Shown: piece after piece, positions 37,313 through 46,639 of the stretch
Layout of the letters: the number at the start of each line of letters is the position of its first letter
How positions within the stretch are numbered: position 1 is the stretch's first letter
Source of the DNA: Effrenium voratum
Taxonomy: Eukaryota; Sar; Dinophyceae; Suessiales; Symbiodiniaceae
Reading direction: 5' to 3'
Assembly: GCA_963377175.1 (NCBI GenBank)
Contig: CAUJNA010003024.1
Coordinates: 307,001 to 371,000, forward strand
DNA length: 64,000 nucleotides
Notes under the pieces: model-generated
Databases searched by the model: none
The model's input: the letters and a program-made list of their open reading frames with translations, nothing else
What the model was told of the DNA's origin: nothing
Position numbers and translations under genes: made by a program

Positions 37313-37381
37313 CCTAGACTCTCCATGACCCATAAAAAATGGGGTCATTACCCAAAATAAAGGGGTCATGACGACTCCAGG
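37313..37381. repeat. Fold-back element, family 1 (copy e, short)
   Basis: CCTAGACTCTCCATGACCC at the left, GGGGTCATGACGACTCCAGG at the right, shortened interior. Confidence 0.75.
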
Positions 37382-37485
37382 TAAAGCTAAACAGCCGCAA
37401 TTCCACACCGTCTGCAAAAAAAACAACTCGCTATAAGTGAATCGGCTTCCTACGTGTTCCGGCTCACACACCACCCCTCAAAATG

Positions 37486-38030
37486 AAGCTCAGCGGAGCG
37501 GGGTATTCCCCAAGCTTGTCTCGCGGGACTGTAAAGCAACCAACCCAAACTGAGAACCCCCAATTGGTTCACTTGGCAGGGGTTCGAAAAAACAATCCTG
37601 TGCTCTGCGTTATTGGAGGGAAACCTAAGCCACCCCGCGTTCTCAGAACCCTCTTGCCAGGCTTCTTGGTTCCTGTCTGCGGGCTAGCAGCTAGTGTTTC
37701 TGAGAAGCACGCATTTTGAATCTTATCCAATGATGACTTTGGAGTAACCCGCACTGTTGAGTCTCACTTGTTCCCGCTTCGGACCTGGAAAGAAAAGGTA
37801 ATCGCCTTTCAAAGCTCAGCAGAGCGGGGTATTCCCCACGCTTGTCTGGCGGGACTGTGAACCAACCCAAACTGAGACCCCATGCCCCGACTGCTTCACT
37901 AGGTAGGGGTGCGAAAATCCTGTGTTCTGCGTTATTGGAGACAAACCTAAGCCACCCCGAGTTCTCAGAACCCTCTTGTCAGGCTTCTTGTTTAATGATG
38001 ACGTTGGATTAACGTGCACCCTCGTAGTCA
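37486..38030 (+). repeat. Tandem duplication, period 326 bp
   Basis: AAGCTCAGCGGAGCGGGGTA at 37,486 recurs as AAGCTCAGCAGAGCGGGGTA at 37,812. GTGTTCTGCGTTATTGGAG, AACCTAAGCCACCCC and TTCTCAGAACCCTCTTG recur in order. The copies differ by substitutions and small indels. Confidence 0.85.
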
Positions 38031-38059
38031 TAGGGAGTCTTCGCTTCCTAAACGGGCAG

Positions 38060-38145
38060 TACGAACCGCAGGCGGTAAGTAACATACCTACCCGCGAGAG
38101 TATGTTACTTACGGACGACTCGCTAGCGGAGGGGAGGGGAGGTTA

Positions 38146-38184
<39 letters not shown>

Positions 38185-38210
38185 TACTTACTTACTTACT
38201 TACTTACTTT
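38060..38210 (-). repeat. Inverted copy of the GTAA satellite module
   Basis: GGCGGTAAGTAACATACC, ATGTTACTTACGGACGACTCG and (TTAC)n are the reverse complement of the module at 19.6-20.4 kb. Confidence 0.9.
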
Positions 38211-39430
38211 TGAGACGCGCACCGTCCTATGCCAGTCTGTGATCACCCAAAACTCTGCGCTGGCCCTAGAGTAGTCTGCAACCCTGTCCCAAATCCAAGC
38301 CCCAGTCCGACTCTCCCATCCACGTGGCTGTCCTCGAGCCTCATCCCTCGTCCACGCTGACGTCCGGCCCAGTTAGTTGAGGGGGGGCTTGCCACATAGT
38401 CCTTATTTATTGGATTGGGTATGCGGTGTATATGCGTGTATAAATATATATGCTATATTTTAGGGGTTGGCCGATACTCTTGGTTCCCAAAAACGGTCAC
38501 CCTCCACGGATCTTCTGCGAACTCCCGCAGTCTAAGCCTGCAAGTGTTTGTGCACAAGGAAGAAGTAAGGCAATCCAAGAGGACAGCCTCAGGAGGGCGA
38601 GAGATGAGCAGGAATCAGGAGGGATCGCACCTTCTCAGGCGATCAGTGCGAGTAAGGCTTCATCCCATGATAGGGCACACACTTCCGCAACACTTCCGCT
38701 CGCTCTTCCGCGAGCGCGCCCGCAACCACAGCGCCGCAACACCGGCAGAGCCTTTGAGCGTAGCACTGCCATAGGAGATATTTGGCGATCCGCGTGTGTA
38801 TATAAGTGTGTTCGTGTGTATATGCTTACATGTTCTTGTTCTGGGTAGGGAGCCCAGTTTGTTATTTTAACGAACAAACCAGGCCGACCGTCCACGTACC
38901 TCATCTGCAGGCTGCGCACGGTTTACTCTGCGAGCGCCAGAGCGAACGCTTCGCCCACTGTGCGGCCGCTTTGCGCCCGCTCAGTGAAAGCTGCAGCAGC
39001 GTCTGGCCGCTCCAGCAGCAAGCGCAGCTGGTCAGCACTGTGCTTTTGTGGCACCTGCAATCAGGCAGGCGTCCGGCAGGCACCCTCTCATGCAAAGTTT
39101 CACCTGCAAGGAACAAGGCAAGCAGCCGTGACAAGACCGCCGACGAAGTAGTATCGCAACTCTGCTACATGGGGAAGGATGCTCCAAAACAGTGGGAACT
39201 GGAACGAGCAACCAGCCAAGCCAAAAAAACTCAAAATAGAAACTGTCAACACTGTCCCATACATGTTCCCTCTCAGTTGCAACATGCGATGGTGACACCC
39301 TGCATCACGACTTCAGACAACCGTGGTTAAGCCTTGGAGACCAGATCAAAGACCATGTGCACAGACATCCCCAACTAATTATGTCCCCAATAAAATTCAA
39401 ATAGAATTGTGAGCGGGTCCCTCAAACAAA
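38211..39430. other. No confident gene
   Basis: ORF 38,806-39,330 (+, 174 codons) and its shadows lack clear motifs. This may be the 3' flank of the kinase gene or an unrelated spacer. Short TATA-rich stretches at 38,430-38,460. Confidence 0.35.
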
Positions 39431-39438
39431 ACTCCCCC

Positions 39439-39978
39439 CTAAAGCATGCGAAGCCGGAGCAGAGGGCAACAATTTGGGCCTAGACAGATTTTGTTTTGCT
39501 TCCCCCTCTTGCGTCTGAGCGCCAGCTCTTGGTATGATCTCAAAAGTCTGCTACAGTTTGGCAGACCCAAATTGTTTGTTCTGGGGGTCAAAAAAGCGCC
39601 TGTGGGAGCCTTAGAGCTGCCACAGTTGCCCGTGCACGAACAACGCGCTGGCTGTGGCTCTGCTGCATCCTGCGTCTCAGCCGGCTTGCGCGGCTGGTGC
39701 AGCTCTTGCGGGCGTGGCCGTGGCTCACGTGGCTGGAGCTGCTCCTTGGCCTTTTTCAAGGCAAGCCCCATGAGCAACGGCAAAGGTTTGCGCTTCTGCC
39801 TGGTCAAGCAAGGCCAATTATCCATCCAGGTTCTTGCCGTCCATCTGTCAGCTGGCTGCTGTCTCAAAGCCCCACGCAAACAGTTCCAGTGCGACGCAGG
39901 CGTTTGCCATGGCACACGCACTTGAGACGTGTCGAGAGTTTTCTCGATGAGGTCTCGCCAGGGCACTTTCCTGCACAC
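39439..39978 (-). CDS. Kinase C-lobe end and Cys-rich tail
   Basis: Reads [15 protein letters not shown], then [20 protein letters not shown], the Arg-containing subdomain XI (P-A-D-R-W-T-A). A Lys/Pro/Gln linker follows ([17 protein letters not shown]), then [13 protein letters not shown] and KICLGPNCC, two Cys clusters that could bind zinc. Stop near 39,439. Confidence 0.65.
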   Translation of the reverse strand: MCRKVPWRDLIEKTLDTSQVRVPWQTPASHWNCLRGALRQQPADRWTARTWMDNWPCLTRQKRKPLPLLMGLALKKAKEQLQPREPRPRPQELHQPRKPAETQDAAEPQPARCSCTGNCGSSKAPTGAFLTPRTNNLGLPNCSRLLRSYQELALRRKRGKQNKICLGPNCCPLLRLRML

Positions 39979-42900
39979 GCCTGAGTTCCTGTGAGGAACT
40001 CAACCGCCAGCGACCAAATATTGTACATCCCACTTCTGGCCCGGAGCTCGGTATGGCCAGGTCCCTGCACCAGGAGTCAATAGACTCCTTGAACAAGCAC
40101 TGGCAGAGCGCCCGTGAGCGGGTGCCGCAACTGGGCGTAGCCAAAGTCGGCCAGCCGGCACACTGCCGCGGCCCAGGCTGGGCGAAAGATGAGAAGGTTG
40201 GCGGGCTTTAAATCACGATGGAGCTGGCCGTGCTGATGTAGCCACTCCAATCCTTGCAAACAGTCCAGCAGCAGCCGCATGCTCGTGTCCAAGGGCACGA
40301 TGCCATCGTGCCGATCATACAAGGGTATGTGTTTTTTTGACGTGGCCGTGCCGGGAGGTTGGCATAAGGGGTATGAATCGCAGGTATGGTTCGAAGTATG
40401 GCTCGGGGGTATGATTTGGGGTATGGCTCACGCGCCTCTGAACTCTTGCTTTGTGGCTTTGGACACACTCTGCGTGAGTGGGTCAGCGAAGAAGGCGAAC
40501 GTCATGGCCACTTCCACTTGGAGTTCAAGCGACCCGCGTGCTCACAGACCCAAGCAAGCGTTGCTTAAGGGGAAGCGCCGCTGCCCAGTCAGGCCCGCCA
40601 CCAGCACCAGTCACGAACTAGCGTAAGGGCAAGACAGCGTGACATCCTCAAACGGCAGCCGCGCAGAGGCTAGTGGGCCTCTCACAGGTGGTGTACCGTG
40701 TCGCGCTTGATACATTGCAGTAAGCCTTATTCCGAACCCACCTTCTGGCGAACTTCTGCGAAAAGAGCCGCGAGCTGGTTCCTGCAGTGCTTCTCTTTGA
40801 GTTTTGTGTCTTGTGCGGATTTGGGCGGCATAGCTTCGCTAGTACTGCCCAGAGCGCAAGAGGCTCTTGGCTGCAAATGGCAGCAGAAGGGTATGAATCG
40901 GGGTATGAATCGGGTATGAATCGGGGGTATCAATCGGGGGACAGATTTTTTTCGACCGGAAAGACACCAAGAATGCCCCAGGAGCACAAAGACAGCTTGT
41001 GTTTCACCGCGACAGTGGCCCAGGACAGACAGCTGTTTCCACCGCGTCGGACAGACTGCAGGAAGCGAGCTCCAAGTTTCAAGCTCAGCAGCGGCACCCC
41101 CCGCCACAGCGCCCTGCAAGTCCCAGCGTCTTACGTCAAGCTGCACCCCCCCCCGCCACAGCACCACGGATGCTACAAACAACTCTAGTACCAGGACATC
41201 CGCAGGATTGCTCTATAACTCCATCCATTGGCACTTTCCATTGAAAATAGCAAGCCGAGACCGAGGTGGGTAACCGAGTGTCAAGGAACACCACTTACCA
41301 AAATGGCCCCCCACGAGTAACCAGCGAGTGTGTGAGTGGACATGTCAACTGTACTTGGCCCCATGACATCAGAGCCCAACCATGCAAGCGTCGCAGACTC
41401 AAGAATAGATCCAGTGAACCAGGTATTCCCTCGGAGTCCCTACCCCCTGGCATCGGTCCACATGTCAAGCTCTCTAACACTGTATCTTGACAAGACCCCC
41501 TTCTTCACTTGAAGTTAAACCCCCTATAGCTTCCAGCTATTATGGATCACATGCACATGCCACAGTTCTTGCAAGTTTGTTCCCGAAAGCATGGCGAAGG
41601 GTTCTTCCGCTGGGTTCACTTGAGTTGTTCTCATGAGAGTCATTACAAGGTGTCATTGCAAGGAATCATCATCATGAAAGTCAATGCAAGGAGTCATTGC
41701 AAGGAGTCATTGCAAGGAGTCATTGCAAGGAGTCATTGCAAGGAGTCATTGCAAGGAGTCATTGCAAGGAGTCATTGCAAGGAGTCATTGCAAGGAGTCA
41801 TTGCAAGGAGTCATTGCAAGGAGTCATTGCAAGGAGTCATTGCAAGGAGTCATTGCAAGGAGTCATTGCAAGGAGTCATTGCAAGGAGTCATTGCAAGGA
41901 GTCATTGCAAGGAGTCATTGCGAGCTGCGCATGGAGTCAAGTGCAAGCAAGTTGCAAGTGCAAGGAGTCAGGTGCAAGTTGCAAGTGCATGGAGTCAAGT
42001 GCAAGTTGCAAGTGCAAGGAGTCAAGTGCAAGTTGCAAGTGCAAGGAGTCAAGTGCAATTGACTTGCGAGGAGTTAAAATCTCTTCTTAGGGCGGCGGGG
42101 TAGTGCCGACGACACTACACGAAAATCGACCCTCTGCGGGGATCGGCGTGGTCGAGGTGCAAAAACCCATGGTTTTTTGCGATTTCTAAAGTTCCCGCGC
42201 GACCCTCTGCGGGGATCGGCGTGGTCGAGGTGCAAAAACCCATGGTTTTTTGCGATTTCTAAAGTTCCCGCGCGACCCTCTGCGGGGATCGGCGTGGTCG
42301 AGGTGCAAAAACCCATGGTTTTTTGCGATTTCTGCGGTGCCCGCGCAACCCTCTGCGGGGATCGGCGTGGTCGAGGTGCAAAAACTCGAGGTTTTTTTGC
42401 GATTTCTGCGGTGCTCGCGCAGCCCTCTGCGGGAATCGGCGTGGTCGAGGTGCAAAAACTCGAGGTTTTTTGCGACTTTTGTTGTTCGAACTGGTCCTCG
42501 GGAGTTGTCTCGTGGTTCGCGCGCCTGCTCCCTGCTCCCGGAACCGGCGGGTCGCGGGTTCGATTCCTCCCTGGTCCGCGGGCGGGCGTCGCAAGATTCA
42601 ACTTGCATTTTAAAGCAACTTGCACAGAGCAACTTGCGCAGACCAACTTGCGCCGACCAGTTTGCGCAGAGCGCCTTGCCTAGAGCAACTTGCGCAGAGC
42701 AACTTACGCAGAGCAACTTGCACAGAGCAACCTGCACAGAGCAGCTTGCACAGAGCAACTTGCAGGGAGCGCAATTTGCACAGAGCAACTTGCAGGGAGC
42801 CACTTGCAGGGACCAACTTGCCGGAGCAACTTGCGCGGAGCAACTCGCGCAGAGCAACTTGCGCAGTGCAACTTGCGTAGAGCAACTTGCGCAGACCAAC

Positions 42901-44402
42901 TTGCACCAACCAGTTTGCGCAGAGCACCTTGCCTGGTGCTGTCTCGCGCTTTGCTTCACAAATGCTTCGTGGAGGGAGAAAGAACGCATCCTGCAGCGTT
43001 GGGCCGACCTCGCTTGCGATGTTATGCTTTCGGGCCAACCGTGGTCTAGCTTTTGTGTTTTTAAGGGGTATGACTCGGGGTATGGCTCGGGGGTATGGTT
43101 CGGGGTATGATTCGGGGGTATGGCTCGCCCAAGCCCCACCTCCCACGAAGACTAAAGAAGTGACACGGTAAAAAAAACACAGACCCACAAGTCTGCGAGG
43201 CCTAGGCTTGTGCTCCCAACCTTCCAACCCCAGGGAAAGAGCGCTGGCAGAAGCGCCAGAAATATGAGCAACGGCAAAAACTTCCTTCCTCCACCACAGA
43301 CTATCGTTCCTAAATCGTTGACACGTGCTGTTAGTCTCAGCGCAGTGTAATGTGTGACGAAGCACTCTTTGCGGCTCCGGCTCGATGTACTAACTAAAAG
43401 CGTAATGCGCCATGTGACCTTCTGCTGCAGCTCCAGCTCGAAACTGGCAACTTTCGCAACTTTGTAGCAAGAGAAGCGCATGACACTTCCGCAGCCAAGC
43501 TCGAACGACGGACCTTTCCAGAGCAGGAGTAGCACGCGAGGCCCACTTCCGCTGCTCCAGCTCGAAGCTCGCAACTTTGCGACACCGGTGTCACACGCGC
43601 AGCGCCCTTCCCCGCAGCTCCAGCTTGGAAATCGCAGCGAAGTACAAACCCTGAAGGAGCTCCAACTCGAAAACCGCGACTTTGCAATAAAAGACTCGGA
43701 CGCGAGGCACGCTTCTGCGGCCGTCACCCGTGAAGTACACTTCCGTTGCTCCAGCCCGAAAATCTCACGTTTGCCAGCTCCAAATCGGAAATCACAACTT
43801 GTGGCACGTGCGTAGGTGCCTTTCTTTTTGACCCTATCGTTAAAGATTGAAGCGCAAGTAGAATGGTCCAAGGCAGGGCGTGTCTCTGCCTCTGACTACG
43901 CAGACTTAGTGCGAAGCTCGAGAGAAAAAAACATACAACGCTTTGCTACGCAGGGCGCCCATTCTCAAAAACTTGCTCACCATGCAAGGTGCTCTCGTCT
44001 GCCAGCGGCAATACAACTCGGTTTGTGCAACAGCAGATGCCAGAGAGCACCTTCTCGTGCGGCCGCTCTGCGCTCCAGGCCAGAAATTGCATCTCACCAT
44101 CGTCCTGACAAGTTTGCGAACTGTCTGATTCGTGGCAAGTCACACGCTCGAATCTTCCCTGAAAGCGACAAGGCTTGGTCATGTTCTTTCAGACTTGGGC
44201 ATCTGCCAGACTAGCGTCGCTCCCCCCCCCCGGCTATCTCGGCCTGGAGCGCCGCTTTGTCTATCTCCTTGCACGCCACCAGAGAGTTGGCCTGGCGGTC
44301 GAAGGCCTTGTAGACCTTGCCGAAGGTGCCCGTTCCCAACCTAAATCGCCGGGATTGGGGCTGGGGCCACTGCGCGTGCCAAGCCCTAAAGTTCAATCTC
44401 AA
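39439..44402 (-). CDS. Protein kinase gene (Ser/Thr type), multi-exon, possibly broken
   Basis: Minus-strand blocks hold the kinase motifs in the right order: glycine loop and catalytic Lys (44,402-44,230), then HRDLKPAN and DFG (40,325-40,077), an [11 protein letters not shown] region (40,060-39,990) and subdomain XI (39,978-39,850). Substrate: protein Ser/Thr by the HRDLKPAN loop. The alpha-C Glu and hinge exons were not found between 44.2 and 40.3 kb; that interval is filled by tandem arrays. The block from DFG to subdomain XI changes frame twice within about 200 bp and the APE motif reads ELRA, so the gene may have tiny introns or be a pseudogene. The tail after the domain is Pro/Gln/Cys-rich. 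Confidence 0.7.
39990..40070 (-). CDS. Kinase subdomain VIII-IX
   Basis: [20 protein letters not shown] with FLTG: ELRA in place of the APE and NIWSLA in place of DxWSxG. Both are recognisable but substituted. The frame differs from the neighbours on each side. Confidence 0.55.
40077..40325 (-). CDS. Kinase catalytic loop exon (HRD and DFG)
   Basis: Reads [45 protein letters not shown] and [17 protein letters not shown] lies at 40,212-40,220 and DFG at 40,140-40,148. [11 protein letters not shown] is typical of Ser/Thr kinases. Catalytic Asp, Lys and Asn are intact. Confidence 0.85.
   Translation of the reverse strand, partial: PLYDRHDGIVPLDTSMRLLLDCLQGLEWLHQHGQLHRDLKPANLLIFRPAWAAAVCRLADFGYAQLRHPLTGALPVLVQGVY
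40370..40440 (-). repeat. GGGGTATG(A/G)NTCG repeat, locus 1
   Basis: About five units of 12-14 bp: GGGGTATGAATCG, AGGTATGGTTCG, AGTATGGCTCG, GGGTATGATTTG. Same unit at 40,888-40,945 and 43,067-43,125. Confidence 0.8.
40888..40945 (-). repeat. GGGGTATGAATCG repeat, locus 2
   Basis: Four units including GGGGTATGAATC and GGGGGTATCAATC. Confidence 0.8.
41250..41680. other. No recognised gene
   Basis: Short frames only, between the GGGGTATG repeats and the 13-bp array; probably intronic for the minus-strand kinase. Confidence 0.35.
41682..41921 (+). repeat. 13-bp tandem array (GTCATTGCAAGGA)
   Basis: About 18 near-perfect copies. Since 13 is not a multiple of 3, all three plus-strand frames give the same 13-residue repeat, [13 protein letters not shown], only shifted. 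The resulting ORFs (139-182 codons) are artefacts of the repeat unless shown otherwise. Confidence 0.97.
41938..42060 (+). repeat. 27-bp tandem array (GTGCAAGTTGCAAGTGCA...)
   Basis: Four to five units of GTGCAAGTTGCAAGTGCAAG followed by GAGTCAA. The GCAAGGAGTCA part is shared with the 13-bp array, so one may have seeded the other. Confidence 0.9.
42128..42485 (+). repeat. 73-bp tandem array, five copies
   Basis: Units start at 42,128, 42,201, 42,274, 42,347 and 42,420: CCTCTGCGGGGATCGGCGTG, GTCGAGGTGCAAAAAC, TTTTTTGCGATTTCT. The last two differ in the middle (CTCGAGG for CCATGG). Confidence 0.95.
42545..42580 (+). other. tRNA B-box-like sequence (weak)
   Basis: GCGGGTTCGATTCCTCC looks like a Pol III B box. 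No matching acceptor stem or good A box at the right distance was found, so this is not called a tRNA; it could be a trace of a tRNA-derived SINE. Confidence 0.2.
42605..42935 (+). repeat. 14-bp tandem array (AGCAACTTGCGCAG)
   Basis: About 23 imperfect units: AGCAACTTGCGCAG, AGCAACTTGCACAG, ACCAACTTGCGC. The word CAACTTGCA is shared with the 27-bp array. ORFs on both strands are artefacts of the 14-bp period. Confidence 0.95.
43067..43125 (-). repeat. GGGGTATGACTCG repeat, locus 3
   Basis: Five units such as GGGGTATGACTCG, GGTATGGCTCGG, GGGTATGATTCG. Confidence 0.8.
43425..43800 (+). repeat. Degenerate 60-65 bp tandem repeat (GCTCCAGCTCGAAA)
   Basis: Six to seven units with CTCCAGCTCGAAA, TCGCAACTTTGC, and CACTTCCGC. 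The minus-strand ORF across it (43,152-43,871, 239 codons) is Ser/Cys-rich and repetitive ([17 protein letters not shown]) and is probably not a gene. Confidence 0.8.
44230..44402 (-). CDS. Kinase N-lobe exon (glycine loop and catalytic Lys)
   Basis: Reads [51 protein letters not shown] (44,310-44,340) is a complete G-x-G-x-x-G-x-V loop; ACKEI (about 44,270) holds the ATP-binding Lys. The start at 44,402 is not an ATG in a secure context; the upstream end is probably an acceptor. Confidence 0.8.
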
Positions 44403-44746
44403 ACAGTTGGCTCTTGACCAGCTCGGTTTGATCTGACTAGTGGCACGCCGTCCGTCAACATGACGAACCTGCCGGCAAAGGCTGCCTCATCAAGACGCTG
44501 CGCCGGCTGCCCAGCATCTGCTTGAGCAGGCTGACGATCAGCTGCAGCCGTCTGTGGAGAGATCCTGTCGCTGGCAGACCCCCTTCGCTTTTGGAAACGG
44601 CTGTGTGAAAGCTGTAAATAAGCAGATGTTTCGGGCTCGCTGGTGTTTTGCAGGGTTGGTGAGTGAGGGCAAACGTGTCTACTAGTCTTGAGCCAGGAGT
44701 GCAGCAACCGGCGTGCAGTTCGACGAGACTTAGATGTGAGCATCAC
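44403..44746 (-). CDS. Possible exon upstream of the kinase N-lobe
   Basis: Reads through AADRQPAQADAGQPAQRLDE, AAFAGRFVMLTDGVPLVRSN and ends EPTV at a stop at 44,399. Ala/Gln-rich and coding-like, in a different frame from the kinase exon. Low confidence. Confidence 0.3.
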
Positions 44747-44844
44747 AGAAGCTTCCCCAGGCGCTATATGCGATATCTGATGTCGCCTGGGCCGCGCCTA
44801 TGAGCGCTGTTGCTTGGGTCATTCCTGAGATCAGAAGGCGCGGC

Positions 44845-45731
44845 TCAAAACACTGTAGCCTGTTGATGGAAAACCACGACTTGTACTTGGCGCGAAGAGC
44901 AGATTCGCAAGGAAGATGTGAGAGCTTCTTGTAGCTGCAGCAAGGCGGTAGGGCCAGGGCTGACAGCCCCGCTTAAGCTGCGATGCGACGCGGTACGATA
45001 CGATGCGATGCGATGCTCGACGACACTAAGAGCCGTGCACAGGCGCCAAGTCTCGTCAATCTCGTCTTGGCTGGCGCTCTGATTCCGTAGGGTCGTCTCC
45101 AGGCGCTGCAAGGTGGTAAATGACATGGACTCCGCAGCCATGTACTTCCAGACGTCGCGCATTTTGGGCGCCCAGAACTTGTCCACGAACGGGTGGCGCA
45201 GAGCATCAACAAACATGTTCTTGCCATCCTTTGGGTTCAGAGTGAGCAGGGCCTGAGACTGCTGGGGGGAAGCTGGTCCTTCTTGAACAACTTCCACGGC
45301 GGCGATGGCGCTGCGCCACCCCTCCAAGGCTGCTGGGCCCAGCGATTGAGTCGCGTCACCGTGCGTCATCTCCTGGGACAAGAGGTTGTAGAGCTTGATG
45401 ATGGAGGCTTGATCCTTCGTGGCCATGAAGTGGGCCAGGGCGTCCTTGACAAGTAGGTTGCTGGCGTGCTCCGCTTTCTCATCCAGCGAGCTGTTGGTCA
45501 AGGTAGACAGCGTAGGCCGGAAGGTGTCGAACTCTGTGCCCACCACTCCCCGAACCGCGAACGGGTATGCCACCTTAAACAGGGACTCCACGTCCTGCAG
45601 CTCCAGCAAGGCTCGGCGGCGAACCAGACCAAGGCAGGTAATGGAGGGCAGCTGCGGAAGCATTGGAGAGGCCAGAAGAACGGACAAATTGTCCTGAAGG
45701 TCCGACTCTTTCAGCCGAGCCAAGTCCGTGC
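44845..45731 (-). CDS. Helical protein exon, unknown (gene B)
   Basis: From a possible acceptor at 45,732 the frame reads TDLARLKESDLQDNLSVLLA, SPMLPQLPSITCLGLVRRRA, KAEHASNLLVKDALAHFMAT, and FVDALRHPFVDKFWAPKMRD. Clear coding character, predicted mainly helical, no family recognised. Near the 3' end a GATGC-type pentamer repeat (44,990-45,015) may mark the start of noncoding sequence; the stop is at 44,845. Confidence 0.6.
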
Positions 45732-45739
45732 CTTCTGTG

Positions 45740-46030
45740 ATAGAGCGCCGTCTTCACATTCTCGCACTGTCCAAGCAAGGTTGTCGATGGTGCCGCAGCT
45801 TGCGGGCCCATCCTGGCTTTTTGACCTCACCCGCTTTGCTCTCTGCCGCTTGGAGAAAATCAGCTGTGGACTGAAGATCAGCTGCGGGCTCAGCCGGACG
45901 AGCAGGCTCGGTGATAGACCTTGGAGCCTCTGAGAACGTGCCCCCAGTCTGGCCCAGTCGTCCCAGGCCATGAAGGCTTGCGGGCGGAGCGTCAAGTTCC
46001 CGACTGACAGGGGTGGTTTGGGAGTTTGGG
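45740..46030 (-). CDS. Gene B exon
   Basis: CCCTGTCAG| precedes RELDAPPASLHGLGRLGQTG, GTFSEAPRSITEPARPAEPA, ADFLQAAESKAGEVKKPGWA. Pro/Ala-rich and hydrophilic. A frame change of about 36 nt of possible intron (GTGCGAG to CAGAAG) separates it from the next exon. Confidence 0.5.
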
Positions 46031-46080
46031 TATGCGTGTTGTTTTCTTCTAACATGCAAAGTCATAAGCCGCGTCCTCAC

Positions 46081-46267
46081 CAAAGACATCATCGCTGGGC
46101 TTTGCGGTGGGCTCCGCTCCCTGTGCTCGATGCCCTCGGTTCTTCATGATATTGTCCAGCTTCTCTGAGGTGATCCCTGTGCAACGCGGGCGCTTTTTGA
46201 GCGTTTCCTCCAGTAGATCACGCCAGAATTCCCTTCCTTTTCGAGGACGCGCGTGGTGCTCTGAGAT
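46081..46267 (-). CDS. Gene B exon
   Basis: AGCACAG|ATCTCA starts ISEHHARPRKGREFWRDLLE, ETLKKRPRCTGITSEKLDNI, MKNRGHRAQGAEPTAKPSDD and ends at GTCTTTG|GTGAGG, a strong donor (phase 1). Confidence 0.6.
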
Positions 46268-46330
46268 CTGTGCTGTGGACTCGCTTCACATCATTAGTCT
46301 GGGGCAAGACGAGTCTGGCTGCAGCAAAAC

Positions 46331-46630
46331 CTCCGTCTCCTTGCCATTCACGTCCAGAACCCTACATGTAGGCAAGCCTGGAACAGTTCGGAAGTTCTCT
46401 CCTGGATACATGCGGCGAAACTCTGCCTCAGACAGGGCCGTGTAAGAGTCCTCCAGTCTCGTCCCAACCCTTGTGCTCGAGCCAACCGTGGCCACTGGAA
46501 ATCGGCGAAACCGACTTCCATCGCGCCGGTGCTGCCACTCATCCATCAGCCGCTTCCTCTTAGAGTCGAAGACCGTGTCCGCAAAGTTCCTGGTACGCTG
46601 GGCGCGTGCCCAGGAAGAAGGTGTCGGCGC
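46331..46630 (-). CDS. Gene B exon
   Basis: TTGCTGTCAG|GCGCCG starts APTPSSWARAQRTRNFADTV, FDSKRKRLMDEWQHRRDGSR, FRRFPVATVGSSTRVGTRLE, YTALSEAEFRRMYPGENFRT. A donor ACGGAG|GTTTTG gives a 63-nt intron and joins the next exon in phase 0. No family. Gene B and the kinase may be one transcription unit, but no link is proven. Confidence 0.6.
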
Positions 46631-46639
46631 CTGACAGCA

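Noticed and set aside
41682..42485. CRISPR-like array
   Set aside because: Units are contiguous or have no unique spacers, and the sequence is clearly eukaryotic.
42490..42580. tRNA gene around GGGTTCGATTCC
   Set aside because: No acceptor stem pairing and poor D arm; kept only as a weak B-box note.
42177..43139. ORFs up to 317 codons on both strands across the 73-bp and 14-bp arrays
   Set aside because: Repeat-driven; no motif, and changed frames at array borders.
43152..43871. 239-codon minus-strand ORF as a gene
   Set aside because: Made of degenerate 60-65 bp repeats; Ser/Cys-rich with no family resemblance.
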